From assembly GCA_041624435.1 (NCBI GenBank), contig JBFJVB010000034.1:1-24602 (forward strand): a stretch of 24,602 nucleotides of DNA, in the 5' to 3' direction. Position numbers and translations under genes: made by a program. Of this stretch, positions 22,666-24,602 are shown piece by piece. The notes under the pieces are model-generated. The model searched no databases, was not told the DNA's origin, and saw only the letters and a program-made list of their open reading frames with translations. Numbering within the stretch: position 1 is the first letter of the stretch; every line of letters begins with the position of its first letter. The stretch comes from Oceanococcus sp041624435. GTDB lineage: Bacteria; Pseudomonadota; Gammaproteobacteria; Nevskiales; Oceanococcaceae.

Positions 22666-23836
22666 ACATCAGCCAGAGTTTGCGGGTGTCCGCGCCGTGG
22701 CTAACGGCGCGGTAGTCCGCGAACTTGAGCAACAGCTTGGTGGACTTGGACAGGGCTTTGACGGCCAGCACATCGATTTCACTGCCATAGTCGGCGCCGC
22801 CGAAATCGGCATCGAACTGGTGGTAAATCGCCTTCAGCTTGATCCCTGCGACATGACCCGCCAGTACCAGATAGGCGTCGCGCACCCCGGCATCGGGGGT
22901 GCGCAGGAACAGATCGGCCCAGCCCTGAAAGGCGTGCTTGGTGGCCAGCGGTGTCTGCAAGCCATAGCGTCCCTCGTTGCTACCCAGGATTTCATAATTG
23001 ACGCTGGCATCGACCGGACCGATCCTGGTGCCCAGGCTGGCAAACAGATAAGCCGCATCCACCGTGTTCAGGGCATCGGCGTAGTCAGATTGCACCGCAT
23101 ACTCCAGGGTGTAGCTCAGGGGTAAAGCTGAGTCCAGCTTGCCGGTGGCACGCAGGCCGATGGTCTGACTGTCGGCGGTGCCGGTCGCATAGTCCAGGGC
23201 ATAGGCATAGGCGGCCAGGCTCAGCGCCCTGGACACGCTGTAGCTCAGATTGAGCAGGTGGCCATCCAGGTCGCTGCTATTGAAAACAATCCCATTCACC
23301 CGGGTGAGATAGGCGTAGCTGAAGCTGAGCCTGTCCAACGGGTTCGCGTGCACGCTCAGTGCATCGAAAGTCTGTTCATTCTGGCGCCAGCCCACATTGC
23401 CCACGAAGCGGGCATTGTCATAAATCAGGCGCTGGCGACCCAGCTTGAGCGTGCTCGCCGGCAGACCGGCGTAGCCCAGATAGGCCTGGTTCAACTCGGT
23501 GCCACGGGGGTCGGCGACCACGGCACGATCGGTGCGCCCGTTGCGGGTGCTGTTATAGGCCTGATCGCTGAGGTCAAAAACGCCCTCGAACTCCGTTACG
23601 GCCTTGAGCTCGTTCCAGCTGCCGGTGGTATACCCCAGGCGGACACGTGCCGTGAGCGCATCGGCCGTGTCGTTCGCAGGATTGCCGCGATCGACGTTTT
23701 CATAACGCAGACGGGTGTCGAGATTCACGCTGCCGGCCGCCAGTGCAGGCCCCAGACCGGGTTCGCTGGCCTGGCTCAGTGTGCCCAGCAGGCTCAAGAC
23801 GATGCCGACGCTGCCGGCGGAAAAGAAATCGCGCAT
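22649..23836 (-). CDS. Outer-membrane porin of the alginate-export family
   Basis: A 395-residue outer-membrane beta-barrel. A signal peptide (1-23, ending SQA) is followed by NLDTRLRYENVD and then repeating amphipathic strands with Tyr/Phe/Leu/Arg alternation. LKLGRQRLIYDNARFVGNVGWRQNEQTFDAL (mid-chain) and the C-terminal GSEIDVLAVKALSKSTKLLLKFADY...DTRKLWLMFNWKL match the alginate_exp porin family. These porins take up or export anionic or hydrophobic small molecules; the substrate is unknown. The start at 23836 is preceded by AGGGAG 9 bases upstream and gives the signal peptide. The frame is open to 24022, but the extra residues are unlike any N-terminus. Transcription probably starts at a sigma-54 promoter about 103 bases upstream of the start codon, with activator repeats beyond. 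Confidence 0.88.
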   Translation of the reverse strand: MRDFFSAGSVGIVLSLLGTLSQASEPGLGPALAAGSVNLDTRLRYENVDRGNPANDTADALTARVRLGYTTGSWNELKAVTEFEGVFDLSDQAYNSTRNGRTDRAVVADPRGTELNQAYLGYAGLPASTLKLGRQRLIYDNARFVGNVGWRQNEQTFDALSVHANPLDRLSFSYAYLTRVNGIVFNSSDLDGHLLNLSYSVSRALSLAAYAYALDYATGTADSQTIGLRATGKLDSALPLSYTLEYAVQSDYADALNTVDAAYLFASLGTRIGPVDASVNYEILGSNEGRYGLQTPLATKHAFQGWADLFLRTPDAGVRDAYLVLAGHVAGIKLKAIYHQFDADFGGADYGSEIDVLAVKALSKSTKLLLKFADYRAVSHGADTRKLWLMFNWKL

Positions 23837-23950
23837 AAATGCATACTCCCTGGAAATGTTCTGAATGCTCGTCAGCATGGGCAGCAGGTCCGTGCCTTGT
23901 CCGGTGTGGAGGGCTTGGGACCGGCCTGATCCATTCTTGCAGCGGGGTAA

Positions 23951-23966
23951 GCAAACCAGGTGCCAA
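23951..23966 (-). promoter_or_regulatory. Sigma-54 (-24/-12) promoter of the porin gene
   Basis: Reading the reverse strand, TTGGCAC (23966-23960) is followed after five bases by TTGC (23954-23951) and TT. GG and GC are separated by exactly ten bases, matching YTGGCAC-N5-TTGCW, the RpoN consensus, at almost every conserved base. The predicted start is near 23939, leaving an untranslated leader of about 103 bases. Sigma-54 use requires an enhancer-binding activator, for which repeats occur further upstream. Confidence 0.7.
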
Positions 23967-24013
23967 CTGTCCCAATCGGCCTGGGAGCCGGCGTTTGAGG
24001 CCGGTTGAGCGAA

Positions 24014-24067
24014 GCGCTGCACTGCGCTTGCGCGGTTTTGGTGCAGCGCGCATTGAAGCGCTGCACC
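24014..24067. promoter_or_regulatory. Candidate enhancer (UAS) repeats for the sigma-54 activator
   Basis: GGTGCAGCGC (24040-24049) and GCGCTGCACC (24058-24067) form a perfect 10-bp inverted repeat with an 8-base spacer. A third half-site GCGCTGCAC is at 24014-24022, and GAAGCGCTGCAC occurs twice as a direct repeat (24011 and 24055). The sites are centred about 80 to 115 bases upstream of the predicted porin start, the usual range for enhancer-binding proteins. The activator is not in the window. Confidence 0.55.
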
Positions 24068-24602
24068 GTAGCAGCGGTGTCCGCCGCGAATCGGCCTCGG
24101 CTCCGGTTTGCCGCGGATTCGCGAGCTGGGGCTCGCTCCTACGGGCTCGCTCCTACGGGTTCGTTCGGTGGGTAGGTTATCCCGCCTTGTAGGAGCGGCG
24201 TCAGCCGCGAATGGGCTTCGGCGCTGGTTTGCCGCGGTTTCGCGAGCTGGGGCTCGCTCCTACGACAGGGTGGCCGTGGCCGGTTGGTAGGCTGATCCCC
24301 TCTGGTAGGAGCGGTGTCAGCCGCGAATCGGCTTCGGCGCTGGTTTGCCGCGGTTACGCGAGCTGGGGCTCGCTCCTACGGGCTCGTTCGGTGGGTAGGT
24401 TATCCCGCCTTGTAGGAGCGGCGTCAGCCGCGAATGGGCCTCGGCTCCGGTTTGCCGCCGTTTCGCGAGCTGGGGCTCGCTCCTACGACAGGTGGCCGCG
24501 GCCGGTTGGTGGGCTGATCCCCTCTGGTAGGAGCGGTGTCCGCCGCGAATCGGCCTCGGCGCTGGTTTGCCGCGGTTTCGCGAGCTGGGGCTCGCTCCTA
24601 CG
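24068..24602. repeat. Array of five REPINs with two alternating spacer types
   Basis: Five 76-bp units at 24068-24143, 24189-24264, 24305-24380, 24412-24487 and 24527-24602. Each begins GTAGGAGCGG with a GCGGC-type stem-loop and ends with a GCGAGC-TGGG-GCTCGC stem-loop and CTCCTACG, so its two REPs are head-out inverted. The spacers alternate: a 31-base type (24158-24188, 24381-24411; GTTCGGTGGGTAGG) and a 39-40-base type (24265-24304, 24488-24526; GGTTGGT...CTGATCCCCTCTG). The first unit has a degenerate head (GTAGCAGCGG), and a duplicated 14-base end (24144-24157) follows it. The array continues to the window edge, so its full length is unknown. No gene lies in this stretch; open frames through it are by-products of the repeats. 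Confidence 0.9.

Noticed and set aside
23837..24022. N-terminal extension of the porin
   Set aside because: The extra 62 residues have no signal character and would cross the sigma-54 promoter. The internal ATG gives a proper signal peptide and ribosome site.
24108..24290. 60-residue forward ORF in the repeat array
   Set aside because: It is encoded entirely by REPIN and spacer sequence and repeats with them.
24068..24602. CRISPR array
   Set aside because: The repeats are 76 bp and palindromic at both ends, and the spacers are two recurring sequences rather than unique ones. No cas genes are present. The REP head GTAGGAGC identifies REPINs.

Overview
The window is GC-rich, densely packed DNA from a proteobacterium, most likely a gammaproteobacterium. 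Supporting signs are a plant-type soluble acyl-ACP desaturase, an alginate-export-family porin, a DUF899 protein, a single-chain iron-sulfur serine dehydratase, and GTAG-headed REP/REPIN repeats of the kind seen in Pseudomonas, Xanthomonas and Nevskia relatives. The alkyl sulfatase, Baeyer-Villiger monooxygenase and nitronate monooxygenase suggest a soil or water organism that degrades lipids, surfactants or xenobiotics. The genus cannot be named from this sequence. No rRNA, tRNA, CRISPR array, prophage or IS transposase was found.

Layout. 1-2 kb: the tail of an unknown gene, a reverse-strand acyl-ACP desaturase, and a divergent DUF899 protein. 2-6 kb (reverse): a two-gene membrane operon, a GluR0-like ligand-gated potassium channel followed one base later by an 11-TM MscK-like mechanosensitive channel. 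6.2-10.1 kb: a TetR regulator with L-serine dehydratase behind it, divergent from a DadA-like D-amino-acid dehydrogenase; a glyoxalase-I-type protein follows. 10.1-11.6 kb (reverse): a MAPEG protein and a ketopantoate-reductase-like enzyme. 11.7-13.7 kb: an SdsA-like alkyl sulfatase with a lipobox. 13.8-18.0 kb: a TetR regulator divergent from a Baeyer-Villiger monooxygenase/short-chain dehydrogenase operon, then a nitronate monooxygenase with its own palindromic operator. 18.4-19.9 kb: a GNAT-nitrilase fusion. 20-22.1 kb (reverse): small accessory genes (SRPBCC, YCII, a Cys-rich membrane-anchored protein) and a DUF6265 gene broken by a 19-bp tandem duplication. 22.3-24.6 kb: an unknown small ORF, a porin with a sigma-54 promoter and upstream activator-like repeats, and an array of five REPINs running to the window edge.

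How the genes may work together (inference). The TetR/dadA/sdaA locus probably funnels D-amino acids and L-serine to 2-oxo acids. The BVMO/SDR pair looks like oxidation of ketones and alcohols from an aliphatic or alicyclic substrate. The alkyl sulfatase would release alcohols from sulfate esters. The channel operon couples an extracellular ligand signal, potassium flux and turgor. The observations most worth following are the channel operon, the sigma-54/UAS control of the porin, the tandem-duplication frameshift, and the REPIN array with two alternating spacer types.
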